Notes: generated from the sequence alone by a model not told the origin. Positions 1 to 6,732 are shown, counted from the stretch's first letter. The stretch: 18,391 nt of DNA from an uncultured Negativicutes bacterium (GCA_937926555.1 CALAZX010000026.1:1-18391), one strand, 5' to 3'. Program-made: numbers and translations.

Positions 1-676
1 GGTTCCTCACCATATGGTAGACGAAGCCGTTCCCGGCGATGCGGAACACATAGACGGCGGGACACAGCCGCTCTCCGCCTCCGGAGCTGGAAGCCTCGCT
101 CTCACCCAGGGGACCGCTGCGGTACAGCGCCGCGGGCAGCTCCACCTTCTCCCATACCGCCTCGTAAATCGTCTTCACCGGGGACACCGGCGCGCTGCCG
201 GCGCTCTGGAAACCGCTGAAATCGTGGGTGCCAATCAAAGCGCCCGCAGCCTCGTTCATGGCTTCCAGGTCCAGAGGCTTCTCCAGCTGCCAGCAGTATT
301 CACGGTGGAAGGGGTCCGGGACGGGACAGAACTGGACACGGTACTCGTACCGCTTCCAGCAGGCGCTCTTCCGTGCGTGGAAGGAGGCGTCCACCTCCTG
401 CAGATCCAGCACCCGGATGTTCTGCGGGAGAGCCCGGTTCAGAGCCCGGAACAGATTCTCTCGGGGAATCCGCCCCTCCGTGGAGAAGGACACCACCTGG
501 CATCTGGCGTGGACCCCCGCATCCGTCCGGCCGCTGCCGGCGATATGGACCGGTTCCGCACACAGTGCCGCCAGCTTCTCCTCCACCACGTTCTGCACCG
601 CCAGGTCCCGCTTCTGCCGCTGGAACCCGGCGTAACCGCTGCCGTCATAGGACAGCGTCATTTTGAACGTGCGCAT
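1..676 (-). CDS. truA: tRNA pseudouridine(38-40) synthase TruA (partial)
   Basis: The first 225 residues are in the window; the C-terminus lies past the left edge. It converts uridine to pseudouridine at positions 38-40 of the tRNA anticodon arm. The N-terminus MRTFKMTLSYDGSGYAGFQRQ is typical. The catalytic Asp52 is in GSGRTDAGVHA, and the ASFHAR segment (97-102), the KRYEYR strand (108-113) and GTHDFSGF (149-156) follow. GNGFVYHMVRN (215-225) is the last conserved motif seen. Between IYEAVW and YVFRI it has roughly 20-25 extra residues (about 178-207), rich in Ser, Gly and Glu. ATG at 676 is 7 nt after GGAGG. Confidence 0.95.
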   Translation of the reverse strand, partial: MRTFKMTLSYDGSGYAGFQRQKRDLAVQNVVEEKLAALCAEPVHIAGSGRTDAGVHARCQVVSFSTEGRIPRENLFRALNRALPQNIRVLDLQEVDASFHARKSACWKRYEYRVQFCPVPDPFHREYCWQLEKPLDLEAMNEAAGALIGTHDFSGFQSAGSAPVSPVKTIYEAVWEKVELPAALYRSGPLGESEASSSGGGERLCPAVYVFRIAGNGFVYHMVRN

Positions 677-822
677 CCCGTCCCCTCCTTTCTCTCCGCT
701 CCGGCTTCCGCGATGCAGCATACGCCCCGCTGCAGGCTTCGCCGGATTTCTTTCATGCCTTTTCCCCATTCCAACATGCCGGAAAAAAGGGACGGGCATT
801 CTCTTCTATAATGAACAGATTT

Positions 823-851
823 ATTTTACCATACCCGGCGCAATAAAAAAA
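823..851 (-). promoter_or_regulatory. Candidate promoter for truA (extended -10)
   Basis: On the minus strand TGGTAAAAT (831-823) is an extended -10 element (TGnTAAAAT). The matching -35 position falls in the terminator T run (TTTTTT), which is a weak match, so the call rests on the -10 only. It is about 147 nt ahead of the truA start. truA must have some promoter of its own if the strong terminator at 845-872 is efficient. Confidence 0.35.
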
Positions 852-872
852 GCAGGCTCCGGAGAGCCTGCT
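845..872 (-). terminator. Terminator of the ecf operon
   Basis: A 9-bp perfect stem (AGCAGGCTC 851-859 with GAGCCTGCT 864-872) has a 4-nt loop and is followed by seven T residues on the minus strand (851-845). It is 140 nt after the ecfT stop and separates ecfT from truA. Confidence 0.93.
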
Positions 873-1012
873 CAGATCTCATATTCTTGTCAGACTGATG
901 ATTGCCGTTGAATCCCGCATCGTCGGTCTCATGTTGCCGCCGGAACGCACATCGGGTTCCGGCTTCACCGCTCCACCAGTCCTCCTATCTCCGGCCTCTC
1001 CTGCAGCTATTG
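873..1012 (-). other. Non-coding stretch after ecfT with a hairpin
   Basis: This is the first part of a 336-bp gap (677-1012) without a recognised gene; the rest holds the ecf terminator and the truA leader. It contains an 8-bp hairpin, GCCGGAAC (939-946) with GTTCCGGC (956-963), with a 9-nt loop and no U-tract. I see only tiny open frames: for example a 17-codon frame on the minus strand starting at 931 (MRPTMRDSTAIISLTRI) that lacks a good ribosome binding site. It could be a long 3' untranslated region of the ecf message or hold a small RNA; nothing shows which. Confidence 0.4.
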
Positions 1013-1834
1013 TCAGAAGGGCAGTGTCAGGGAAGGATTCCAGCGGAGGAACAGCTCCAGTCCCAGCACCAGGAAGGCGAAGACGAAAGCGCCGCCGTCC
1101 CTCATGCCGTAAGCCAGCTGATGCATCCGGGTCCGTCCCTCGCCGCCGCGGTAGCAGCGTGCCTCCATGGCGATGGCCAGGTCATCGGCCCGGCGGAAGG
1201 CGCTGATGAACAGCGGAATCAGGATCGGCAGCATGTTCTTGGCCTTCTGCAGGATGTTGCCGCTGGCGAAGTCCGCGCCACGGGCTGTCTGCGCCTTCAC
1301 GATACGGTCCGTCTCCTCCAGCAGTGTGGGGATGAACCGCAGGGCGATGGTCATCATCATGGCCAGCTCATGGGCCGGCACCCCGATCTTGCGGAAGGGG
1401 CGCAGCAGCGACTCGATGCCGTCCGTCAGCACGATGGGCGACGTGGTGAAGGTCAGTATAGACGAGAACATCAGCAGCAGAATCAGCCGCATGGACATCT
1501 TCACGCCCATCTGCAGGCCCTCCTCGGTGATGCTGATGAATTTGTACGACCAGATCACCTTCTCACCCTGGCCCAGGAACAGATGCAGTCCCAGTGTCAG
1601 GATGATGATCAGCGCCAGGGGCTTGATGGACCGGAACACCAGCAGATAGGGCAGCCGTGCCAGGGCGATCACCAGCAGCACCAGGATGCTGAGAGAGACG
1701 TAGCCCAGAGCCGTCTTCGCCAGGAAGATGGCCACGATCAGAAGCAGGGTCACCAGTATCTTTGTCCGAGGGTCCAGCCGGTGCACCAGGCTGTCGCCGG
1801 GATAGTACTGTCCCAGTGTGATATTTCCCAGCAT
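1013..1834 (-). CDS. ecfT: ECF transporter transmembrane subunit EcfT (CbiQ-like)
   Basis: The protein has 273 residues from the ATG at 1834 (MLGNITLGQYYPGDSL), 2 nt after the ecfA2 TGA; two GTG codons just upstream lie within the AGGGGTGG ribosome binding region. The N-terminus LVHRLDPRTK is typical, followed by hydrophobic segments around residues 26-57, 72-88 and 116-131. The coupling helices carry the two motifs that dock on the ATPases: AQTARGAD (Ala184-Arg185-Gly186) and MEARCYRGGEGRTR (Ala225-Arg226-Cys227), where the second has Cys instead of the usual Gly. A final hydrophobic segment lies near residues 250-266. Together with EcfA1/A2 it forms the membrane engine. Confidence 0.95.
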   Translation of the reverse strand: MLGNITLGQYYPGDSLVHRLDPRTKILVTLLLIVAIFLAKTALGYVSLSILVLLVIALARLPYLLVFRSIKPLALIIILTLGLHLFLGQGEKVIWSYKFISITEEGLQMGVKMSMRLILLLMFSSILTFTTSPIVLTDGIESLLRPFRKIGVPAHELAMMMTIALRFIPTLLEETDRIVKAQTARGADFASGNILQKAKNMLPILIPLFISAFRRADDLAIAMEARCYRGGEGRTRMHQLAYGMRDGGAFVFAFLVLGLELFLRWNPSLTLPF

Positions 1835-1836
1835 GG

Positions 1837-2691
1837 TCACCACCCCTTCCTTTTCCTGATCTCCTGCAGCAGGACGGCGCTGTCCGTGATGTCGTTGGGC
1901 AGCCTCATCCCCTTGCTCCGCAGGAGGTCGGCCAGCTTGAACACCTGCGGCACGTCCATGCCCACTTCCAGCAGTCTGGCCTTGTCCTCACGGAAAATCC
2001 GTTCCGGCTTGCCGTCCAGGATCACCTCACCGTTGGAGATCACCAGCAGGCGGGTGGCGAACTTCGCCGCCTCCTCCATGCTGTGGGTCACCATGATGAT
2101 GCCGATTTTCCGTTTCTTATACAGTTCCTCAATCTCCCGGAACACGGCGTTCCGGGCTCCCGGGTCAAGCCCCGCGGAGGGCTCGTCCAGGATCAGGTAG
2201 TCCGGATTCATGGCCACCACGCCGGCGATGGCCACACGGCGCATCTGGCCGCCGGACAGTCCGAAGGGGGACCGGTTCACATAGGTGTCGAAATCCAGCC
2301 CTACAAACTTCAGGGCGTCTCGGACCCGCTGCTGCACTTCCTCCTCGGAAAGTCCCAGGTTGCGGGGACCGAAGGCCACGTCCTCGAAGACGGTCTCGGC
2401 GAACAGCTGGTGCTCCGGATACTGGAACACCATCCCCACTTTGTTGCGGGCCTCCTTGGCCTCTTTCTTCTTGCCGGCCATGTCCGTCCCGTCAATGGTG
2501 GCCACGCCCTTGGTGGGATGGAGCAGCCCGTTCAGGTGCTGCACCAGGGTGGACTTGCCGCTGCCGGTATGGCCGATCAGGGCCACGAACTCGCCCTTGC
2601 GGATCTCCAGGTTCACGTTCTTCAGGGCCTGGTGCTCATAAGGGGTGCCCGGCATATAGGTATATGATACGTTCTCCAGTTTTAATGACAT
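1837..2691 (-). CDS. ecfA2: ECF transporter ATPase EcfA2 (CbiO-like)
   Basis: The protein has 284 residues, paired with EcfA1 to form the heterodimeric ATPase. Walker A is GHTGSGKST (40-48), the Q-loop is Q90 within VFQYPEHQLF, the signature is GLSGGQMRR (144-152), Walker B is YLILDEP with Asp169/Glu170, and the H-loop is His203. The YPEHQLF form rather than NPDNQ after the Q-loop is characteristic of EcfA2. ATG at 2691 lies within the end of ecfA1. Its TGA stop is 2 nt before the ecfT ATG. All catalytic residues look intact. Confidence 0.96.
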   Translation of the reverse strand: MSLKLENVSYTYMPGTPYEHQALKNVNLEIRKGEFVALIGHTGSGKSTLVQHLNGLLHPTKGVATIDGTDMAGKKKEAKEARNKVGMVFQYPEHQLFAETVFEDVAFGPRNLGLSEEEVQQRVRDALKFVGLDFDTYVNRSPFGLSGGQMRRVAIAGVVAMNPDYLILDEPSAGLDPGARNAVFREIEELYKKRKIGIIMVTHSMEEAAKFATRLLVISNGEVILDGKPERIFREDKARLLEVGMDVPQVFKLADLLRSKGMRLPNDITDSAVLLQEIRKRKGW

Positions 2692-3530
2692 AACGCTTCC
2701 GCCAGCTCCTCATCCGTAATAATATCTTCGGGGATATCCCCGCCGGCCTGCCGCAGCTGGAAGGCGAACTCCGCTGCCAGCGGCGCCTCCAGTCCCAGCT
2801 TCTCCAGCCGGTCCACCTTGGAGAAGACTTTCCGGGGCGTACCCTGGAAGGCCACCTTGCCGTGGTCCATGACCACAACGCGGTCCGCCTCCATGGCCTC
2901 CACCATGTAGTGGGTGATATAGACCACCGTGATGCCCCGTTCCCGGTTGAGCATCTTCATGGTCTCCATGATCTCCTTGCGTCCCCGGGGATCCAGCATG
3001 GCGGTGGGTTCGTCCAGCACAATGACACGGGAACCCAGCGCAAGGGTGCCTGCGATGGCGATACGCTGCTTCTGGCCGCCAGAAAGCAGGTGGGGCGCAT
3101 GATGTGTATAGTGGGTCATCCCCACGGTCTCCAGCGCCTTTCTGACGCGTCTGCGGATCTCTTCCGGCTCCACGCCGATATTCTCCGGACCGAAAGCCAC
3201 GTCCTCCTCCACAATGGCGGCGACAATCTGGTTGTCCGGATTCTGGAACACCATCCCCACGGTCTGCCGGATATCCCAGAGGTTGTCCTCCTCCAGGGTG
3301 TCCTTGCCGTCCACCAGGCAGTTGCCTCCGTCAGGAAGCAGCAGCGCGTTCAGATGGCGGGCCAGGGTGGACTTGCCGCTGCCGTTGGCGCCGATGATGG
3401 CCACGAACTCGCCCTCGGCGATATCCAGTGTCACGCTGTCCAGGGCTTTCACCTGACGGTCCTCCGTATCCGTATAGGTATGGGTCAGGTTCTTTATCTC
3501 GATGATCGGTTTTTTCTGAGAGTTTTCCAT
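2682..3530 (-). CDS. ecfA1: ECF transporter ATPase EcfA1 (CbiO-like)
   Basis: The protein has 282 residues. It is one of two ATPases of the energy-coupling factor module that powers vitamin and metal uptake. Walker A is GANGSGKST (47-55), the Q-loop is Q96 within VFQNPDNQ, the signature is LLSGGQKQR (about 148-156), Walker B is VIVLDEP with Asp173/Glu174, and the H-loop is His207. The C-terminal 50 or so residues (KVDRLEKLGLEAPLAAEF) form the EcfA-specific tail. ATG at 3530 follows AGGAGG. It overlaps ecfA2 by 10 nt (ATGTCATTAA). No S-component is encoded nearby, so this is a group II module shared by substrate-binding subunits encoded elsewhere. Confidence 0.96.
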   Translation of the reverse strand: MENSQKKPIIEIKNLTHTYTDTEDRQVKALDSVTLDIAEGEFVAIIGANGSGKSTLARHLNALLLPDGGNCLVDGKDTLEEDNLWDIRQTVGMVFQNPDNQIVAAIVEEDVAFGPENIGVEPEEIRRRVRKALETVGMTHYTHHAPHLLSGGQKQRIAIAGTLALGSRVIVLDEPTAMLDPRGRKEIMETMKMLNRERGITVVYITHYMVEAMEADRVVVMDHGKVAFQGTPRKVFSKVDRLEKLGLEAPLAAEFAFQLRQAGGDIPEDIITDEELAEALCH

Positions 3531-3577
3531 ACTTCCTCCTGTGCGGCTCCTGTTTCACCGCATAAATCAACAAATAC

Positions 3578-3606
3578 ATTATATAATCACCGCCGGTAAT
3601 CGTCAA
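3578..3606 (-). promoter_or_regulatory. Sigma-A promoter of the ecfA1-ecfA2-ecfT operon
   Basis: On the minus strand TTGACG (3606-3601) and a perfect TATAAT (3583-3578) are spaced by exactly 17 nt. Only the last -35 base departs from consensus. Transcription should start near 3571, about 40 nt before the ecfA1 ATG. The stretch just upstream (3607-3632) is A+T-rich (TTAACTTTAAATTTTAAATA on the minus strand) and could serve as an UP element. Confidence 0.88.
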
Positions 3607-3670
3607 CCTATTTAAAATTTAAAGTTAACGGTTTTTCCGGACGGTTCCTGTATCCGGCATCCACCGGCAG

Positions 3671-3705
3671 AAAAAGAGAAGAACGGCGGCCTCCGCCCTT
3701 CTCTT
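3671..3705 (-). terminator. Second, tandem terminator-like hairpin
   Basis: The outer arms AAGAGAAG (3674-3681) and CTTCTCTT (3698-3705) and inner arms GGCGG (3685-3689) and CCGCC (3693-3697) give a 13-bp stem with a 3-nt bulge and a 3-nt loop. On the minus strand a T run (5 T including the stem end) follows. It sits 24 nt after the first terminator and ahead of the ecfA1 promoter, so it looks like a back-up terminator. Confidence 0.75.
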
Positions 3706-3728
3706 CCCCTGCCCGTTCCCGGACATAT

Positions 3729-3760
3729 AAAAAAATAGCAGAGACTGATGTCTCTGCTAT
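3729..3760 (-). terminator. Terminator of the alpha block (first of two)
   Basis: An 11-bp perfect stem (ATAGCAGAGAC 3735-3745 with GTCTCTGCTAT 3750-3760, in plus-strand reading) closes on a 4-nt loop and is followed on the minus strand by seven T residues (3729-3735, part of which overlaps the stem end). It lies 18 nt after rplQ and is a textbook rho-independent terminator. Confidence 0.93.
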
Positions 3761-3777
3761 GGAAAGTCACTATAAGA

Positions 3778-4116
3778 TTACAGTAACTCGATGATTGCCA
3801 TTTCAGCAGCATCACCGCGACGAGGGCCAACCCGGTAAATACGAGTAAAGCCACCCTGTCTCTCTTTGTATTTCGGAGCCAGTTCATCGAACAGCTTTCT
3901 GGTAGCGTCTTCGTCTACCAGGATAGCCAGAACCTGACGACGAGCGTTCAGGTCGCCAACCTTAGCCAAGGTGATCAGCTTAGCAATGTTTTTTGCAGCT
4001 TCTTTAGCCTTGGTGATGGTGGTTTCGATTTTATTGTTGTTGATCAGAGCGATCAGCTGGCTGCGGAACAGGGCTTTGCGGTTGCTGGAAGTACGGCCTA
4101 ATTTTCTGTATGCCAT
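3778..4116 (-). CDS. rplQ: 50S ribosomal protein L17
   Basis: The protein has 112 residues, starting MAYRKLGRTSSNRKALFRSQ, the typical short bacterial form (110-125). L17 sits beside the exit tunnel near L22 and L32. The conserved GRTSSNRKALFRSQ start and the family ending FTRIYRVGPRRGDAAEMAIIEL are intact. It is the last gene of the supercluster; a strong terminator begins 18 nt after its TAA stop, so no further ribosomal gene is transcribed from the same message. Confidence 0.97.
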   Translation of the reverse strand: MAYRKLGRTSSNRKALFRSQLIALINNNKIETTITKAKEAAKNIAKLITLAKVGDLNARRQVLAILVDEDATRKLFDELAPKYKERQGGFTRIYRVGPRRGDAAEMAIIELL

Positions 4117-4133
4117 TTACTCCGTCCCCCTTA

Positions 4134-5111
4134 TTATTCTTCCTCGTCCTTGCGTAAGGACAGTTCTAAATCGATTAACTTCTTCTTGATTTCATCCAGG
4201 GATTTGGTTCCCAGATTACGTACCTTCTTCAGATCTTCTTCCGACTTATTGATGAGATCTTCAACCGTATTGATTCCGGCGCGCCGCAGGCAGTTGTTGC
4301 TGCGTACGGACAAATCCAGATCCTCAATGGACATCTTCAGTTTGGGATCCTGTTCAGGTACTTCTTTCTCGGCCGCCACTTCCTCGCCGGTAGCGATACC
4401 GGTATCCGGCAGGTCGATGGTGGTTCCGTTCTGGAATAACTTCAGGTAGTTAATCAGAATGCCGGAAGCTACGCTGATAGCGTCATCAGGTTTGATGCTG
4501 CCGTCAGTCCATACTTCCAGTGTCAGTTTGTCATAGTTGGTAACGTTCCCCACACGGGTATCGGTGACACCGAATTTAACCCGGGTGATCGGAGAATAAA
4601 TGGAATCAACAGGGATCAGGCCGATACCCAGATCGTCCCGTTTATTCTTGTCGCTGGGAATATAGCCCGTGCCCTTGTCGACAAAGATCTCCATCTTGAG
4701 GCTGGCGTCTTTGTCCAGGGTTGCGATGTGCAGGTCCGGATTGAGGATCTCAACATCACTGTCAGGCTCGATATCAGCTGCCGTAACTTCACGCTCACCG
4801 CTTACTTCGATGCGCAGAATTTTCGGCTCGTCATCCTGGCTGTGCAGTTTCAGGCACAATCCTTTTACGTTCAGGATGATGTCAGCCACATCTTCCCGTA
4901 CGCCGGGAATCGTGGTGAACTCATGCAGCACGCCGTCGATTTTCACGCCGGTCACGGCTGCGCCTTCCAGAGAAGAAAGCAGGACACGACGCAGGCTGTT
5001 GCCCAGCGTGATGCCATACCCTCTTTCCAGAGGCTCCCAAACAAACTTACCATAGCATTTATCCTCAGAAATCTGAGAAGTAACCAATTTCGGATCTACA
5101 ATTTCAATCAT
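4134..5111 (-). CDS. rpoA: RNA polymerase alpha subunit
   Basis: The protein has 325 residues from the ATG at 5111 (MIEIVDPKLVTSQISEDKC), 8 nt after GGAGG. The frame is open 14 codons farther upstream, but that part is non-homologous and holds the intergenic hairpin. The N-terminal domain (about 1-230) dimerises and holds beta and beta'; EPLERGYGITLGNSLRR is its signature. An acidic linker (EEVAAEKEVPEQDPKLK) leads to the C-terminal domain, with SVRSNNCLRRAGI and RNLGTKSLDEIKKKL. Arg270 matches E. coli Arg265, which contacts the promoter UP element and activators. rplQ follows after 17 nt. Confidence 0.98.
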   Translation of the reverse strand: MIEIVDPKLVTSQISEDKCYGKFVWEPLERGYGITLGNSLRRVLLSSLEGAAVTGVKIDGVLHEFTTIPGVREDVADIILNVKGLCLKLHSQDDEPKILRIEVSGEREVTAADIEPDSDVEILNPDLHIATLDKDASLKMEIFVDKGTGYIPSDKNKRDDLGIGLIPVDSIYSPITRVKFGVTDTRVGNVTNYDKLTLEVWTDGSIKPDDAISVASGILINYLKLFQNGTTIDLPDTGIATGEEVAAEKEVPEQDPKLKMSIEDLDLSVRSNNCLRRAGINTVEDLINKSEEDLKKVRNLGTKSLDEIKKKLIDLELSLRKDEEE

Positions 5112-5131
5112 GCGGAAAGCCTCCTTCTCTC

Positions 5132-5150
5132 GCGTATTACCACAATACGC
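5132..5150 (-). promoter_or_regulatory. Perfect hairpin between rpsD and rpoA
   Basis: GCGTATT (5132-5138) and AATACGC (5144-5150) form a 7-bp stem with a 5-nt loop, 6 nt ahead of the AAGGAGG of rpoA. There is no U-tract, so it is not a terminator. The 69-nt gap is the widest in the alpha block. It may be an RNA processing or stability element, or a control site separating alpha-subunit output from ribosomal protein output; this is inference. Confidence 0.5.
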
Positions 5151-5180
5151 CAAATGGTTGGTGGCACAAGATGCTCACTA

Positions 5181-5774
5181 TTACTTGGAGTACAGTTCGA
5201 CGATAGACTGTTCAACAACAGGAACATCAATTTCCTCACGAGTCGGGAACCGGTCAATCTTAGCGCTCATTTCGTCAGCGTTCAGAACGATCCATGCAGG
5301 AGTGGTCGCACCCTGCAGTTTTTCGACCATGCCTTTGAAGTAAGGTTTGCTGCGGCGGTTTTCTGCAACTGCCACTACGTCGTCAACCTTCACTAAAGCG
5401 GAAGGAATGTCAACGCGTTTACCGTTTACGGCGATATGGCCGTGGGTAACCAGCTGACGAGCCTGGCGACGGGTGGAAGCCAGACCCATACGGAATACTA
5501 CGTTATCCAGTCTTCTCTCCAGAAGGATCAGGAGGTTCTCGCCAGCGATGCCGGGCATCTTCTTGGCTTTATCGTAGTACAGGCGGAACTGTTTCTCCAG
5601 TACGCCGTAAATGAATTTTGCTTTCTGTTTTTCTTTCAACTGAATGCCGTACTCGCTGATTTTACGGTTGGAGCGGCGGGGCTGACGGTTGGACTCTTTG
5701 GACAGACCAACTACGGCCGGCTCGATACCCAGCGCGCGGCATCTTTTCAGAGCAGGAACTCTATCAATTGCCAT
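5181..5774 (-). CDS. rpsD: 30S ribosomal protein S4 (zinc-free type)
   Basis: The protein has 197 residues, near the short end for S4, starting MAIDRVPALKRCRALGIEP. Only one cysteine is in the N-terminal region, so the four-cysteine zinc site of the C+ form is absent. The S4 RNA-binding domain follows ERRLDNVVFRMGLASTRRQA near residues 86-105 and includes GHIAVNGKRVDIPS. S4 nucleates 30S assembly, tunes accuracy, and in many bacteria represses its own operon through mRNA binding. B. subtilis has rpsD on its own, away from this cluster, so its position here between rpsK and rpoA is the more widespread arrangement. A 69-nt gap to rpoA follows. Confidence 0.97.
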   Translation of the reverse strand: MAIDRVPALKRCRALGIEPAVVGLSKESNRQPRRSNRKISEYGIQLKEKQKAKFIYGVLEKQFRLYYDKAKKMPGIAGENLLILLERRLDNVVFRMGLASTRRQARQLVTHGHIAVNGKRVDIPSALVKVDDVVAVAENRRSKPYFKGMVEKLQGATTPAWIVLNADEMSAKIDRFPTREEIDVPVVEQSIVELYSK

Positions 5775-5795
5775 CTACTTCTACACCTCCTGTGA

Positions 5796-6188
5796 TTAAA
5801 CTCTTCTACGTTTCGGCGGACGGCAGCCGTTATGAGGAATCGGAGTAACATCTTTAATAGAATTTACTTCGAGACCGGTGGACTGAAGTGCGCGGATAGC
5901 GGCTTCACGACCAGCGCCGGGGCCTTTAACAAATACTTCTACGGTCTTCATACCGCAATCGATAGCGGTCTTGGCTGCGGTTTCAGCGGCCATCTGTGCA
6001 GCAAACGGAGTGCTCTTACGGCTGCCACGGAATCCCAGGCCACCGGCAGAGGACCAGCTTACTACGTTTCCGTTCAGATCGGAAATAGTAACCAGAGTAT
6101 TGTTGAAAGTAGATTTGATATGAGCAACGCCGGCTACGACGTTCTTATTACTTTTTCTTTTAGTGCGAACTGCTTTTTTTACTGCCAC
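5796..6188 (-). CDS. rpsK: 30S ribosomal protein S11
   Basis: The protein has 130 residues with a GTG start at 6188 (MAVKKAVRTKRKSNKNV), 9 nt after GGAGG. S11 lies on the 30S platform by the E site and the Shine-Dalgarno helix and needs S6/S18 nearby. The GPGAGREAAIRALQ motif, the core binding loop, is intact at about residues 90-103, and the chain ends DVTPIPHNGCRPPKRRRV as in the whole family. rpsD starts 21 nt downstream. Confidence 0.97.
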   Translation of the reverse strand: MAVKKAVRTKRKSNKNVVAGVAHIKSTFNNTLVTISDLNGNVVSWSSAGGLGFRGSRKSTPFAAQMAAETAAKTAIDCGMKTVEVFVKGPGAGREAAIRALQSTGLEVNSIKDVTPIPHNGCRPPKRRRV

Positions 6189-6210
6189 TCGTGTTTCCCT
6201 CCTCTACGAA

Positions 6211-6573
6211 TTACTTTTTGCCCTGGGTCTTTTTCGGACCTTTACGGGTGCGGGCATTGTTCTTGGTGTTCTGGCCGCGAACGGGCAGACCGGAACGATG
6301 TCTTCTGCCACGGTAGCTACCAATTTCAACCAGACGTTTAATATTGAGGGATTCCTCACGACGGAGGTCACCTTCTACCTTATAGTCATTATCCAGGACC
6401 TCACGGATTTTGGCAACTTCTTCCTCAGTCAGGTCGCGAACACGAGTATCAGGGTTGATACCGGTCTTAGCCAGAATCTCGCGAGATAAAGTAAGACCAA
6501 TACCGAAAATGTAAGGCAGAGCGTATTCAACACGCTTGTCTCTCGGTAAATCGACACCAGCAATACGTGCCAT
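6211..6573 (-). CDS. rpsM: 30S ribosomal protein S13
   Basis: The protein has 120 residues, starting MARIAGVDLPRDKRVEYAL. A helix-two turns-helix domain near residues 13-60 includes LPYIFGIGLTLSREI. The basic C-terminal tail (RHRSGLPVRGQNTKNNARTR and on) reaches the A- and P-site tRNAs. S13 pairs with S19 in the 30S head and forms the main bridge to L5. It heads the alpha block. In E. coli the mRNA at the start of rpsM is the S4 repressor site; the 17-nt gap to rpmJ here is too short to hold a comparable pseudoknot outside coding sequence. Confidence 0.97.
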   Translation of the reverse strand: MARIAGVDLPRDKRVEYALPYIFGIGLTLSREILAKTGINPDTRVRDLTEEEVAKIREVLDNDYKVEGDLRREESLNIKRLVEIGSYRGRRHRSGLPVRGQNTKNNARTRKGPKKTQGKK

Positions 6574-6590
6574 TAAAGTGCACCTCCTTC

Positions 6591-6704
6591 TTAACCTTGT
6601 CTCTGTTTATGTTTGGGGTTTTCGCAAATGACCATTACGCGGCCTTTGCGTTTGATGATTTTACATTTATCGCAAATGCGTTTTACAGACGGTCTGACTT
6701 TCAT
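6591..6704 (-). CDS. rpmJ: 50S ribosomal protein L36 (zinc type)
   Basis: This small gene encodes 37 residues, the usual size, starting MKVRPSVKRICDKCK and ending KHKQRQG. Cys11, Cys14, Cys27 and His32 make the C3H zinc site of the zinc-bearing L36 form. L36 is the smallest large-subunit protein and helps organise 23S rRNA in late assembly. The ATG at 6704 follows an AGGAGG site 7 nt upstream. It fits the normal place between infA and rpsM. Confidence 0.97.
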   Translation of the reverse strand: MKVRPSVKRICDKCKIIKRKGRVMVICENPKHKQRQG

Positions 6705-6732
6705 GTTTAAACCTCCTCAGTGTCTGTTCCGG

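Noticed and set aside
902..2200. Long plus-strand open frame (432 codons) opposite ecfT and ecfA2
   Set aside because: It is antisense to two clear ECF genes, its product is Gln/His-rich without recognisable domains, and G+C-rich codon bias explains the open frame.
5112..5153. Upstream in-frame ATG that would lengthen RpoA by 14 residues
   Set aside because: The added residues do not resemble RpoA, the ATG lacks a ribosome binding site, and the ATG at 5111 has GGAGG at ideal spacing and gives the family N-terminus.
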